A stretch of DNA of 26,574 bases from a virus, in the IMG/VR virus record IMGVR_UViG_3300031688_000112, positions 1 through 26,574 of that record; one strand, written 5' to 3'. The notes under the pieces are model-generated. The model ran no database searches. It saw only the letters and a program-made list of their open reading frames with translations, and had not been told where the DNA came from. Below are positions 1-9,009 of the stretch, one piece after another. Made by a program: the position numbers and the translations under genes. The first letter of the stretch is position 1, and the number at the start of each line of letters is the position of its first letter.

Positions 1-3000
1 ATGTGTGAACTTCTTCACCAGATTCTTCGTCTATCAAAACAACATCGTCTTCGAATACTATTCTAGAATTATCTTCCATGTACATGTAAGGATTGTCTAG
101 TTCAATGGACCTTTCAGTTACGAAATGTTCTCTAGTCTCAGGTACAGTATCATCTTCTAATAAGAAACTACCTTCGCCATTTTCCATTAGTATCTTTTCG
201 CCATGTAAATCTCTATCAAATGGGTCGAGTCTTACATAGTTTAAAGGTTCTTCGTTTAGTATTTTAGTTCCATCTTCAAGTATCAATATTTCTTCTGACG
301 GTTGCCATAATTGGAATACTTTACCTGAGTCAGCAGGTCTTATTGCAATATTACCAAATTCACTTGTTAAAGGAACATCTGTATTGTTTACATAGTAATC
401 GTGGTCTGCTGTTTCGAGATTTAATACAGTCACAGCGCCATCTCTTCTTGGAGATTTTTGTATGAATGTATTGAATTCTGTTATTGTTGGTCTCTTGGTT
501 GATGCTACAGTACTTGGGTCATTGTCTAGTTTAGTATCTAATGCAGTTGTTATGAACTCTTTTCTGTTTAGAATGTTTAAGTGACCTGCACCTTTAATCT
601 CTCCACCGTGAACTCTAAGACCATTAGTAGATGCATTTATTCCTGATGCCTCTTTATATTGAGTGACCATTATCTGATTATCAACTTCAGTTGAAGTTGT
701 GTGGAATAACATGAGAGTTTCTTTACTTAGATGTGCTTTGTTCTCTCTTGAGTCTTCGTTCTCTAATAGATGATTATCTTCAGTCTCTAATCTTACAGGT
801 ACATCTCTAGTAGATTCTTCCATTAATACATTGTCTGTAGGGTAAGCCTGAATGACAATTGTAGGAACAAACTTGGTTGAAACTATACCCATTTTGTTTT
901 CTTCGTTCACATCAAATGGTATATCTTTGACACCAGATTTAGAGGATCCTAAGAGTTGAGATTTAAGTGCAACCTCACCAAAGAATAAATGACCAGATGG
1001 ATGAACTAGGTCTTTAACTATTGAACGATACTTATTAATACTCTCGCCAACTTTAATGACATAAGAGTGTGATTGATAGAATTTACTATCATGTATATTT
1101 GCGACTTTAGAAGATAAGAAACCTTTATCACTCAAGAAATTGTCATTTACAATACCCTCACCAGCAACTTTACCTCTTGCAGTGTACGGGTCATTCTTAA
1201 GAATTAAGAAACTGTCTGTACTTTCAAAGGTTACTTTCTCATCGTTGATAAACATACCAACAAGATTAGTGTATTTAAGTATGTTTCTGATATTATCATA
1301 TGACTCTACTTGCGCTGTTGCACCAGAGATAACACCAGTAATTGTTACACCTTTGTTTGGTGTACCTGAAGGAGTAGTTACCAACATGTTATGCATAGAT
1401 GTAAGTTCATCTAGTACTGCATTAGCATCAAATTTACTACCTTGATTAGATAATGTTAGTTTTTCAACACCACCAATCTTAGATGACCATGCATAGAATT
1501 TACCACCTGTACCTTCTGTAACTTTTGCAGTAGTACAAACTAAATTGGTAGAAGAATTACTACCGACTACGTTTTCGCCCTTGACAAAAATACCAGTATC
1601 AGAAGATGACCTTTTGATTACAAGTCTATTAGTCTTTGGTTCTAATCTAAGAACTGTACCTGTTGCATTTGATGTTGCACCAGTAACAATTTCTCCTTGT
1701 TGATATCCTGTGATATCTTTGAAGTATAGATAACCACCTGGGAATACGGATGGCAATGTTGAATAACCTGCGCCACCATTTGTTATCTGAACTCTTCGTA
1801 CTCTTTGGTCTGTTGATATAATAGAGCCGCCTACAGTGTTCTGATAGGCATTAAGTAACATCTCGTCACCGTCTTCGTATAAGACTCTACTCTTATCTGT
1901 AAATATTTCTACTCTTTCTCCACCAGACAAATTAGGATTTGTTGTGAATGTTATCTTTTGTGGTTCTATAGTATATGTTGATTGCGACTGAACTATGCCG
2001 TCAATGTGAACTTCACATGCACCATGAAATCTATTAATAGATATTGGGAAACCATGGTCATCTAATACATTGTCGAATCTATCGCCTGTTTGTATTACAC
2101 CACCAAATACTGTTTGGTTTGCAGTTGCGGTTATCTCAAACTGTTCATCTGACATCGCATCTTCTAGTATTATCTCATCACCAACTGCACCAATGACGGC
2201 CTCTGCACCATTACCACCGGAACTTGCATCGTCAAAGACAACTATTTCTCCGCCAGTATAGTTTTGGCCAGATAAATCTATGTAGATATGTTCTACCGGA
2301 CCTCTCGACAATTCTGTTATGTTTGATGTAGCTCTATTTACATCTGTATCTAATTTTCCACCAGTGAAGTTTACAAAATCTGCTGGACTATACATAGAAC
2401 CAGTTGAGGTTTCTTCGTGTAGTAATCCATTTCCGTCTTCGTCTAGTATCTCACCAGAATTATCTTCTAGTTCAAAGTATATAGAACCTTCGGTGTCATC
2501 AACTTTTGATATGATACCTTGAACGGTTCCTGTATATGTAGTAACACCATCTCTGTCTAATACTGTTGCTGATTTATTGAATTCAAATACACCCCTATGT
2601 TCTCTCGTAATAGAGAGTGAGTATATGTTGTTTGCTAAATCTATAGGTGATACTTGTTCTACGATTGCCTCTGCTGTTACTATAGTAGCATCTGAAACAT
2701 CATATTGTCTTATTCTATCGTTACTCTTTGGTGCGCCACTAACCATGGCAATAGCCAATCTTCTTTCTTCGATGTATCCTGATTCCGATGCAAATACTGT
2801 TTCATCTATCGGATATTTTATCTCGGCATCTTCACCATATAGTAATCTCATTAAGAACTTGACTGAATCAGCAGTACCCTTTTGTTTGTATAGGGTGCCT
2901 ATGTTCTTAAGAGTTAATCTTGGGTTTTGTGTCTCTTTTAAATCAAGAGACGGTATAAAATCTTTTTGGAAATATTGTAAAAATGTATCCAATGTTTGGT

Positions 3001-3508
3001 CTATATCTGAATAGTCTAGTAGTCTGTTATTTGCTACTACTGAATTCTCTTTGTATGTTGATATAGTACCTGTTTGAGAACTATCTCTTCCTACAATCGT
3101 TTCTGTTGGTGAGAAACCTGTACCTGATATAGTGTCAACTATTAATGTTAGTCCATTAATAACTTTAATTTTTGCGACTGAACCACTTTTGTTTCCGTAG
3201 ATGTATTCACCCACTGTAAACGGTTCTGTCACTCCTTCTTGTATTATTCTAGATGTTAATATATCGGGAGCCGAGGTGTCGGTACCTGCTTCAATCAGAA
3301 TCGTTGACGCTGTTTGAGAGGTACCGTCCTCTAATCTTATTCCTGTTAATTCACCTTTCGATGTCAGGACTATGATTTCGGATTCTAGATACTCAAAATA
3401 CGATTGTAGGAACAACTCAAATACTGGTGCCTCATCTCTGATATACTCAGGAAGAAGACTTGGTAGTCGAGTAGATAATCTATCTACAATATGTTTTTCA
3501 TGTGCCAT
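1..3508 (-). CDS. Large T4-like virion structural protein, gp7 position (3' part off the window)
   Basis: The frame starts at ATG 3508 (MAHEKHIVDRL...), preceded by AGGA, and stays open to base 1. At least 1169 residues are visible and the C-terminus is missing. The N-terminus (LPEYIRDEAPVFELFLQSYF) and a segment near residues 205-230 (KGTADSVKFLMRLLYGEDAE) are typical of large baseplate-associated structural proteins of marine T4-like phages. Near residue 830 there is a YRSIVKDLVHPSGHLFFGEV segment, also common in that family. The middle is Gly/Thr/Ser/Asp rich and predicted beta-rich, with no catalytic motif seen. It lies last in the order gp25-gp6-small protein-this gene, where T4 has gene 7 (about 1030 aa), so a wedge role is inferred from position and size. 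A fibre or other peripheral baseplate protein remains possible. Confidence 0.75.
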   Translation of the reverse strand, partial: MAHEKHIVDRLSTRLPSLLPEYIRDEAPVFELFLQSYFEYLESEIIVLTSKGELTGIRLEDGTSQTASTILIEAGTDTSAPDILTSRIIQEGVTEPFTVGEYIYGNKSGSVAKIKVINGLTLIVDTISGTGFSPTETIVGRDSSQTGTISTYKENSVVANNRLLDYSDIDQTLDTFLQYFQKDFIPSLDLKETQNPRLTLKNIGTLYKQKGTADSVKFLMRLLYGEDAEIKYPIDETVFASESGYIEERRLAIAMVSGAPKSNDRIRQYDVSDATIVTAEAIVEQVSPIDLANNIYSLSITREHRGVFEFNKSATVLDRDGVTTYTGTVQGIISKVDDTEGSIYFELEDNSGEILDEDGNGLLHEETSTGSMYSPADFVNFTGGKLDTDVNRATSNITELSRGPVEHIYIDLSGQNYTGGEIVVFDDASSGGNGAEAVIGAVGDEIILEDAMSDEQFEITATANQTVFGGVIQTGDRFDNVLDDHGFPISINRFHGACEVHIDGIVQSQSTYTIEPQKITFTTNPNLSGGERVEIFTDKSRVLYEDGDEMLLNAYQNTVGGSIISTDQRVRRVQITNGGAGYSTLPSVFPGGYLYFKDITGYQQGEIVTGATSNATGTVLRLEPKTNRLVIKRSSSDTGIFVKGENVVGSNSSTNLVCTTAKVTEGTGGKFYAWSSKIGGVEKLTLSNQGSKFDANAVLDELTSMHNMLVTTPSGTPNKGVTITGVISGATAQVESYDNIRNILKYTNLVGMFINDEKVTFESTDSFLILKNDPYTARGKVAGEGIVNDNFLSDKGFLSSKVANIHDSKFYQSHSYVIKVGESINKYRSIVKDLVHPSGHLFFGEVALKSQLLGSSKSGVKDIPFDVNEENKMGIVSTKFVPTIVIQAYPTDNVLMEESTRDVPVRLETEDNHLLENEDSRENKAHLSKETLMLFHTTSTEVDNQIMVTQYKEASGINASTNGLRVHGGEIKGAGHLNILNRKEFITTALDTKLDNDPSTVASTKRPTITEFNTFIQKSPRRDGAVTVLNLETADHDYYVNNTDVPLTSEFGNIAIRPADSGKVFQLWQPSEEILILEDGTKILNEEPLNYVRLDPFDRDLHGEKILMENGEGSFLLEDDTVPETREHFVTERSIELDNPYMYMEDNSRIVFEDDVVLIDEESGEEVHT

Positions 3509-3522
3509 CTATAAATCCTATT

Positions 3523-3537
3523 TGGTATTAGATACCA
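3523..3537 (-). other. Perfect triloop hairpin over a stop codon
   Basis: TGGTAT-CTA-ATACCA forms a 6-bp stem with a 3-nt loop and contains the TAA (3528-3530) of the 163-aa gene. No U-run follows, so it is not a standard intrinsic terminator. It could stabilise or mark an mRNA 3' end, or be chance. Confidence 0.35.
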
Positions 3538-4019
3538 GCTACTACTGAATTAGTACCAACTACTGAGAGTGGATGCCAAGTCAATGAACCTTCTGAACCT
3601 AGAGCAATACAAATTACTGCACCACCAGTTTCTAAAAGAATCTGAGGGGCTGCGACTGTAGAGTCTGTCCAACCAGTTACCGTGATATCACAATTGTCTG
3701 TATCGCCGTCATCTAATCTTACGATAACTTTGATTTGTCCAACTGATGTTCCTCTTGCAAGGGTGAACTGTTGGTCACCACTGACACTAGCCATATTGAT
3801 TTGTGTTACAGCTTTAGTGACACTAATCGCTGTTCCAGTTGTCAATGCTTCAACATCATCAAATGCAATGTAAGTTGGTAGATTGTTAAACATTCTAGCC
3901 AAACTCATTTTTTTATTAACCGGAGTCCCGCCTGGGTTATCAACCACATGTAGTAAATCTACACTGTTGACATCACCTGCCGCTATCTCTGTTAATGCTG
4001 TTATTTTCTTATCTGCCAT
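3528..4019 (-). CDS. Small virion structural protein (MADKKITALT family)
   Basis: This 163-aa protein begins MADKKITALTEIAAGDVNS. The start at 4019 is chosen over an ATG eight codons upstream because AGGAGG lies 9 nt before it. The N-terminal pattern (ITALTEIAAGDV, then DLLHVVDNPGGTPVNKKMSL) is seen in many marine phage tail and fibre proteins that share an attachment-type N-terminal segment. The rest is predicted beta-rich, with no enzyme motif and a Gly/Ser/Thr-rich C-terminus. It sits between gp6 and the large structural protein, so it is probably a virion component near the baseplate, perhaps a fibre or decoration subunit. Assignment to a specific T4 gene is not possible. A 77-nt leader with a hairpin separates it from gp6. 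Confidence 0.7.
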   Translation of the reverse strand: MADKKITALTEIAAGDVNSVDLLHVVDNPGGTPVNKKMSLARMFNNLPTYIAFDDVEALTTGTAISVTKAVTQINMASVSGDQQFTLARGTSVGQIKVIVRLDDGDTDNCDITVTGWTDSTVAAPQILLETGGAVICIALGSEGSLTWHPLSVVGTNSVVAGI

Positions 4020-4059
4020 TTTAATTTTCCTCCTATAATCCAATTAAATGGGAAACTAC

Positions 4060-4077
4060 TCACGGCATAAACCGTGA
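4060..4077 (-). promoter_or_regulatory. Leader hairpin upstream of the 163-aa gene
   Basis: TCACGG and CCGTGA form a perfect 6-bp, G+C-rich stem with a 6-nt loop in the 77-nt gap between gp6 and the 163-aa gene. It lies about 40 nt before the start codon and upstream of the AGGAGG site. No U-run follows, so a processing or stabilising role for the downstream message is more likely than termination. Function unproven. Confidence 0.4.
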
Positions 4078-4096
4078 CCACTTGTTTCATATTTTT

Positions 4097-5968
4097 TTAA
4101 TAATTAGTACTAGAAGTAGAAACAAATCCTACCCCAGCACTGCTTTCACCACTACTAATGGTGTCGACTTCTGCTGTTACCTTAATGTCGTCAACACTGA
4201 TGTCAATTAGGGAACCCCTAATTGCAACAACATCTGAACTTGAGGGTACAACGGTGAAGTCTATCGATGTGTCACTGTTTACTGTTGAGGTAAACTTGAT
4301 GGCATCAATCGAAATTTTTCCACTGGCATAATTTATAGTGCCAGCACTTAGGTCTGCGAAAACTCTTGTACCACTATTGACTGAATATCTTCTGACTAAA
4401 CCAGAACCATTATCATCAAAGAAGTAAGTATTAACGGTATCGCCATCGACCTTAAAACCTGTTGAGGTTAAAACCCCACCTGACGCCTTATTATGACCGT
4501 CATGTGGATGATAAAAACCATTTCCAAATAGAACATTAAATCCTTCAGAGAAACTTATCTTAACTTGTTTTCTCTTTTGTAATCTAACATTCGTAATGTT
4601 CGATAGTATAGATACACTCGTCTCATCGATTGCCTTAGCAAGATTTGAATGTCTGAATATACTGTCGAAGTTGTTTAAATTTGTATTATCAAAAGCAACT
4701 ATAGAACTTCTTACGATAGTCTCTAATTCTCCTTTTGATAATGTAGTATCAGCGGCATTGTATTTGAATACAGTAGTCAATAGAATCTTAACTATTTCTG
4801 CATCTATAATTACTGGTCTAACAGTCAACATGTTTAATTGATTTAACTTGTTCTGTACTACTGACTTTTCTGAAACTGATAGATAGTCTGCGTTCTGAGG
4901 TTTAAGTGTTATGAATACTTTACCATACTCAGGTGGGTCATTATCTTCTCCACCCCATACTGCAACTGCATCTGCGTTCGGGTAATACTCACTGACCTTT
5001 GCTTTGTAGTCATTCAGTGTTACCAGTCTGTTCTGAGATGTATAGAACTTTGTTGCTTTAAATTTGATTGAGTCTATAGATTCTTTCTCTGCACCACCAC
5101 CCGAAACAACCAAAGTCGTGATACTAGCGTTTGAGAATCCATTAACATTATTAATCATACTGAATAGTTTTGCACCATCGGCATGAATGTCATCTACTGC
5201 AATATAAGTTGCGTTAATAACATCACCATCTTTTAGAGCTGCACCCAACACGCCATCACCAAAGTATATCTCAGTGAATCCTTCTTCGTTCTCTTGTGCA
5301 TAGAATACACGAGATGCACTTACTATAGTTGATACATCTGTTGATAAAGCATACTTAGATACTACACCATTTGAGTTTACAGATATTTCTAATCTGGATT
5401 TGTCAACTCTTGAATTAGATACTACAAACTTTGCGTTCTTAATTTGGGTATCAAAGACAAATGAATCTGTTATGTATTGTCCTTGAATGATATCTACTGG
5501 ACTGTATGTAAATATGTTGCCGTCTCTAGTAGGTACTTTAGATGATGCACAAACATAGTTATATGATACGCCATCATATGATGTAGCGAAGTTATGTCCT
5601 CTAAATATAGTCATATCATTCGCTGTCGGCGTACTTTGGTCTGCGTTTCTAATGTTACTCAGTTTGATTTCTAGTTGAGCAGTCGATGCCCTTTCAGATG
5701 CAGGAGTAAACCCTAAGTCTTTTGCACGAGATACTACATTCTTTCTGAGTTGTGCTGAGTCTAAAAACATCTCTGAGGCTGCAAGGTTTAAATTTAGACC
5801 ACCAATGTGTCCTGCATATGCCAACATGTCAATTAGAACTGACATATTAGAACCTTCGAAGTCGTAATCTTTAAATTTCTCTTGACCCTTTAGATATGTT
5901 TTGATATTCTCTGCGATAGTATCAAAATCTAAATCGGTTGCGTTTATTTGTGAACTGTTTGTTGCCAT
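4097..5968 (-). CDS. 6: Baseplate wedge protein gp6
   Basis: This 623-aa protein is close in length to T4 gp6 (660 aa). The N-terminus (DFDTIAENIKTYLKGQ, then FEGSNMSVLIDMLAYAGH and SEMFLDSAQLRKNVVSRAKD) is the recognisable start of T4-type gp6, which belongs to the baseplate J-like group. gp6 forms dimers that link the wedges into a ring around the hub and change shape during sheath contraction. Its start shares one base with the gp25 stop (TAATG), indicating translational coupling, and T4 has the same gene pair 25-6. The C-terminal 130 residues are beta-rich and less recognisable. The identification is firm. Confidence 0.93.
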   Translation of the reverse strand: MATNSSQINATDLDFDTIAENIKTYLKGQEKFKDYDFEGSNMSVLIDMLAYAGHIGGLNLNLAASEMFLDSAQLRKNVVSRAKDLGFTPASERASTAQLEIKLSNIRNADQSTPTANDMTIFRGHNFATSYDGVSYNYVCASSKVPTRDGNIFTYSPVDIIQGQYITDSFVFDTQIKNAKFVVSNSRVDKSRLEISVNSNGVVSKYALSTDVSTIVSASRVFYAQENEEGFTEIYFGDGVLGAALKDGDVINATYIAVDDIHADGAKLFSMINNVNGFSNASITTLVVSGGGAEKESIDSIKFKATKFYTSQNRLVTLNDYKAKVSEYYPNADAVAVWGGEDNDPPEYGKVFITLKPQNADYLSVSEKSVVQNKLNQLNMLTVRPVIIDAEIVKILLTTVFKYNAADTTLSKGELETIVRSSIVAFDNTNLNNFDSIFRHSNLAKAIDETSVSILSNITNVRLQKRKQVKISFSEGFNVLFGNGFYHPHDGHNKASGGVLTSTGFKVDGDTVNTYFFDDNGSGLVRRYSVNSGTRVFADLSAGTINYASGKISIDAIKFTSTVNSDTSIDFTVVPSSSDVVAIRGSLIDISVDDIKVTAEVDTISSGESSAGVGFVSTSSTNY

Positions 5969-6396
5969 TATCGTACCCTACTTACTTTAAAATCTACACT
6001 TGATTGGTTTAGACCATTTCTAATGATATAACTTACTCTTACATCTATATTATTAGACTCTGTTTCGCTTATATCTACTCTAATACTACCGATTCTTGGT
6101 TCTAGTATCGATAAGGTCTTAATTATGTTCTTTTTTATTCTCTTTTTTGCGCCAATGCCGTCTAATTCAAACAACATTGCTCTTAAGTTAGCGCCAAAGT
6201 TCGGCTTAAATGGTCTCTCATAGTGATTAGTCAACAAAATGTTTTTTACTGACCTCTTAACTGCATCTGAATCCTTCTTTGTTGTGATATCACCTGAGAT
6301 AGGATTAGCAGAAAACATAATATCCAAGTCTGCATAGATGTCTTTAGTAGCATTTACCTTAGAGTTAGGTTTTGAGTAGTCATTTAGATTTGCCAT
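5968..6396 (-). CDS. 25: Baseplate wedge protein gp25
   Basis: This 142-aa protein (T4 gp25 is 132 aa) belongs to the gp25/GpW-like baseplate family. The landmark segment NHYERPFKPNFGANLRAMLFE lies at about residues 57-77, followed by the conserved EPR (LEPRIGSIRVDI) typical of this fold. gp25 is a conserved sheath-initiating wedge protein in contractile tails and a structural relative of type VI secretion TssE. The ATG lies exactly 6 nt after the last A of a TATAAATA late-promoter box. A GGAG at about 6411-6414 is about 16 nt away, so there is no normal ribosome-binding site. It is followed directly by gp6. Confidence 0.93.
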   Translation of the reverse strand: MANLNDYSKPNSKVNATKDIYADLDIMFSANPISGDITTKKDSDAVKRSVKNILLTNHYERPFKPNFGANLRAMLFELDGIGAKKRIKKNIIKTLSILEPRIGSIRVDISETESNNIDVRVSYIIRNGLNQSSVDFKVSRVR

Positions 6397-6401
6397 ATAT
6401 C

Positions 6402-6409
6402 TATTTATA
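6402..6409 (-). promoter_or_regulatory. Late promoter box TATAAATA for gp25-gp6
   Basis: This is a perfect match to the T4 late -10 element. With T4 spacing (box at -13 to -6), transcription would start at 6396, the A of the gp25 ATG, giving a leaderless message. The sequence between box and ATG is GATAT. Confidence 0.65.
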
Positions 6410-6427
6410 CATCTCCGTTTGTTAAAT

Positions 6428-6444
6428 TTTCAGTCAGACTGAAA
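6428..6444 (-). other. Perfect 7-bp triloop hairpin over a stop codon
   Basis: TTTCAGT-CTG-ACTGAAA contains the TGA (6434-6436) of the 513-aa gene and lies just upstream of the gp25 late promoter. Only a short AU-rich stretch follows, so it is at best a weak terminator. It resembles the hairpins at 3523 and 20384 in form and position. Confidence 0.4.
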
Positions 6445-7975
6445 CTATTTTCAGTATTGATACACTTTCGTTTAATAAAGGTGCCGTATTGAAAATCACT
6501 TTGCCACCCGATACTGTATAGTTTGTTATTATCTCTAATTCTACACCATCTTTAAAGACTCTTGTGTCTCCTGATGCGACAGGAATATCAAATGATTTTG
6601 TCTCACTCGGTGAACCATCAATGCCGTCCCATTCTCCGTTCTTAAAATTGACTCCACTATCATCTCCTTTATCAGGAACATATGTATTGACTTTAGGTGT
6701 AGTACCGACTATACTAGCGAAACCTGCAATTGCAGCTATCTTGGGTATCGATGGAGGGAAACCAATCAGTTTCAGTAAGTCGCATAGAGTGAAAAACATA
6801 AAGTCGAAAATTTTACCTAATCCTATTGCACTGAAAAACTTCTTGACTATCGTTACCCACTCAAACAGTAACTTTTTTTGCCAGTTCTGTTTGAAGTCTT
6901 CGAATGCAATTTTAATCTCACAAATCTTATCTTCTATAGAGGTTATAGTTTCATCTATTTTGCCACCTATAATCTTTGCAATATCAAAACCAAAAATACT
7001 AAATTCATCTAATATACTCAGTATCTTATCGTTCACACCACGAATCTCTTCTAGTAGTTTATCTCTGGCCTTTCCTAATAAATCTGGGTCTTTTAGTTTC
7101 TCTACTAACTTATCTCTCTTCTCTTTGAATGATTTTATAGCCGCATCGATTAGAGCGGGAACGTCCATAGTAAATAGAGCTACGAGATTAGGCAAACCTA
7201 ATGCATCCCATATCTTATCAAACTTGTCAATCAACTTGCCGAAGACTGCATGTATACCACCAGTTAAGAATTCTTGTATCTTAGTTTTAATGTATTGCCA
7301 AGTCATCTTTCCTTTCCACTCGTCACACTTGACACCAAAATCACCATCGAATCCTCTAATGTTTTCTGGAATCAATGCAAAGAATTTATTAACAATCAGA
7401 CTCTTCTTCTCGTTCAGTTCTTTTAATTTTTTGTTAAACTCTTCTTGGGTCATTACACCCTTTTCTAAATCTTCTTTTAATTCTTTAAGTTTGTCTAAGT
7501 GTTCTTTTGTTATTCCTGTTATCTGGTCTTGTAGTTCCTTTTGATATGCTGGGTCGAACAATCTAAGACAATCTATTGTCAACCCGAAGAGACTGAGAGT
7601 CAATGATACGGGTATAAGTTTTGATATCAGTTCTGCAATCTTAGTTGGTATATAGATATGAAACTCTTGTATAAATTCTGTAATGGCATCTCTTGCCTCT
7701 TTCTGCCAATTACGAGTTTGACCTTTCTTCCAATATGGACTCAATATCTCAGATATAGTTTCTATAAACTTTTCTATGTCTTCACATATCTTATCTATCT
7801 GTTCTTGCGCTTCTGCTGTGAGTTCATCTTTAATTTTTACAGCCTCAGCTCTTAACTGACTTGGTATCTTTGCAATATCATTTATAGCATTGATTAAATC
7901 TTCTCTAGTTGGTAGAGAGAATATGTCATCATTTGGACAAGCGAAAGCACTTGGAACTTTTAGTGTAATAGCCAT
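6434..7975 (-). CDS. Helical tail-module protein of unknown function (between gp5 and gp25)
   Basis: This 513-aa protein is not confidently recognised. Residues 20-95 and 145-195 are highly charged Lys/Glu helices with coiled-coil character (KEHLDKLKELKEDLEKG). Residues about 105-140 are hydrophobic (ELISKLIPVSLTLSLFGLT), and a second hydrophobic stretch lies near residues 395-425. The last 55 residues change to a beta-type tail domain (SFDIPVASGDTRVFKDGVEL, then YTVSGGKVIFNTAP), a motif common at the ends of phage virion proteins. Marine T4-like phages usually have a structural protein of this kind between gp5 and gp25. Its start overlaps the gp5 stop by one base, so it is probably made with the hub. 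A virion or effector role is inference. Confidence 0.6.
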   Translation of the reverse strand: MAITLKVPSAFACPNDDIFSLPTREDLINAINDIAKIPSQLRAEAVKIKDELTAEAQEQIDKICEDIEKFIETISEILSPYWKKGQTRNWQKEARDAITEFIQEFHIYIPTKIAELISKLIPVSLTLSLFGLTIDCLRLFDPAYQKELQDQITGITKEHLDKLKELKEDLEKGVMTQEEFNKKLKELNEKKSLIVNKFFALIPENIRGFDGDFGVKCDEWKGKMTWQYIKTKIQEFLTGGIHAVFGKLIDKFDKIWDALGLPNLVALFTMDVPALIDAAIKSFKEKRDKLVEKLKDPDLLGKARDKLLEEIRGVNDKILSILDEFSIFGFDIAKIIGGKIDETITSIEDKICEIKIAFEDFKQNWQKKLLFEWVTIVKKFFSAIGLGKIFDFMFFTLCDLLKLIGFPPSIPKIAAIAGFASIVGTTPKVNTYVPDKGDDSGVNFKNGEWDGIDGSPSETKSFDIPVASGDTRVFKDGVELEIITNYTVSGGKVIFNTAPLLNESVSILKIVSV

Positions 7976-9009
7976 TATGAATTAAGTTTAACTTCTGCAC
8001 CATTAATTGATACAGTTGCTGAAGTAATTTCGATTTCTTTACCTGAACTTAAAGTCATCTTTTCTCTTGAGTCAATTGTTAGTGTCTTCTTAACATCTAT
8101 CTTTGCATCACCTCCGATATCTACAGTTGCATCACCAAGAACTTTTATGTTTACTTTACCACCAACATAGAGTTCGTTATCTTTACATATAACTGTATAG
8201 TTATCATTGACTACTCTATGAATCTCATTACCATCTTTATCTATCTCATAGAAGGTGCCTGTTCTATGTTCTATTGATATTCTTTCATTGTCCCTTGTAT
8301 CATCTAGTTCTATTATATGACCAGACTCAGTATACAAAGCCTTGTTGAAAGGATACATAGGGGTTGCATTAGATGTCGCTTTTGTGATATACTCGGACAT
8401 ATCTCTGTCATCGTATTTTGCATCGCCTGTTGAAAATATATTTAAGTCTGTTGCATCTGTAACTAGGGGATAGTAAGGCAGTGTCTTTTCTGCCTCTGTA
8501 AATTCTGTTCTAACTGAACCTTTGCCATCGTATTTTATACCGGAATCTTTAAGTAGATGTGGTGAAGTTTTTAGTGCAAGTGATAGCGAGTTTGGTCTTT
8601 TAGCATCACCTGGCGGATTGGTTCCGTCTGCGGTAGTATCATAATCTGATTGTAGTTTTCTTCTAGGGTCATTGAAACCCTTGTCGACACTGTTATCTAT
8701 CAGTTCATCTGTTATGGTTTCTTTATATCCTTTTTGTGAGATACCTTGTTGAACACCCATGACAACAAAGTCTTGCATGTCCTCATCTCTCCAGAAACCG
8801 AATACAGTAGTACCCTCTACGAGAGAATGTTGAATACCGAAACCACCAAGACCAGCATTTGTTACTGGCATGATAACATGTGACCAAGGTAAATCTGGTG
8901 AACCTATTTTACTTTTGTCGTCTGTATGACAACCATGAACACGAACTCTTACACGACCAATCTTTAATGGGTCATTTCTATCTTCTATTATTCCGTAATA
9001 CCAATCCAT
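7975..9009 (-). CDS. 5: Baseplate central spike/hub protein gp5, without a lysozyme domain
   Basis: This 344-aa protein starts MDWYYGIIEDRNDPLKIGRVRVRV, the N-terminal OB-fold of T4 gp5 and VgrG-like spikes. The C-terminal third (from about residue 225) is a run of short alternating strands (DNELYVGGKVNIKVLGDATV and on) expected of the trimeric beta-helix that forms the spike. T4 gp5 is 575 aa because a lysozyme domain sits between these parts. Here the middle (residues about 100-225) has no such domain, so this spike probably punctures without cutting peptidoglycan. Its start shares one base with the end of the gp27-like gene, matching the known gp27-gp5 partnership. Confidence 0.85.
   Translation of the reverse strand: MDWYYGIIEDRNDPLKIGRVRVRVHGCHTDDKSKIGSPDLPWSHVIMPVTNAGLGGFGIQHSLVEGTTVFGFWRDEDMQDFVVMGVQQGISQKGYKETITDELIDNSVDKGFNDPRRKLQSDYDTTADGTNPPGDAKRPNSLSLALKTSPHLLKDSGIKYDGKGSVRTEFTEAEKTLPYYPLVTDATDLNIFSTGDAKYDDRDMSEYITKATSNATPMYPFNKALYTESGHIIELDDTRDNERISIEHRTGTFYEIDKDGNEIHRVVNDNYTVICKDNELYVGGKVNIKVLGDATVDIGGDAKIDVKKTLTIDSREKMTLSSGKEIEITSATVSINGAEVKLNS

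Noticed and set aside
1140-3014. Several plus-strand open frames (for example 1140-1445 and 2577-3014).
   Set aside because: They lie opposite one continuous minus-strand frame of more than 1100 codons, have Ser/Pro/Leu-rich compositions typical of antisense reading, and have no family features.
6564-7544. 326-codon plus-strand frame opposite the 513-aa gene.
   Set aside because: Antisense shadow of a Lys/Glu-rich helical gene. The minus-strand frame has coupled overlaps with both neighbours and a coherent protein.
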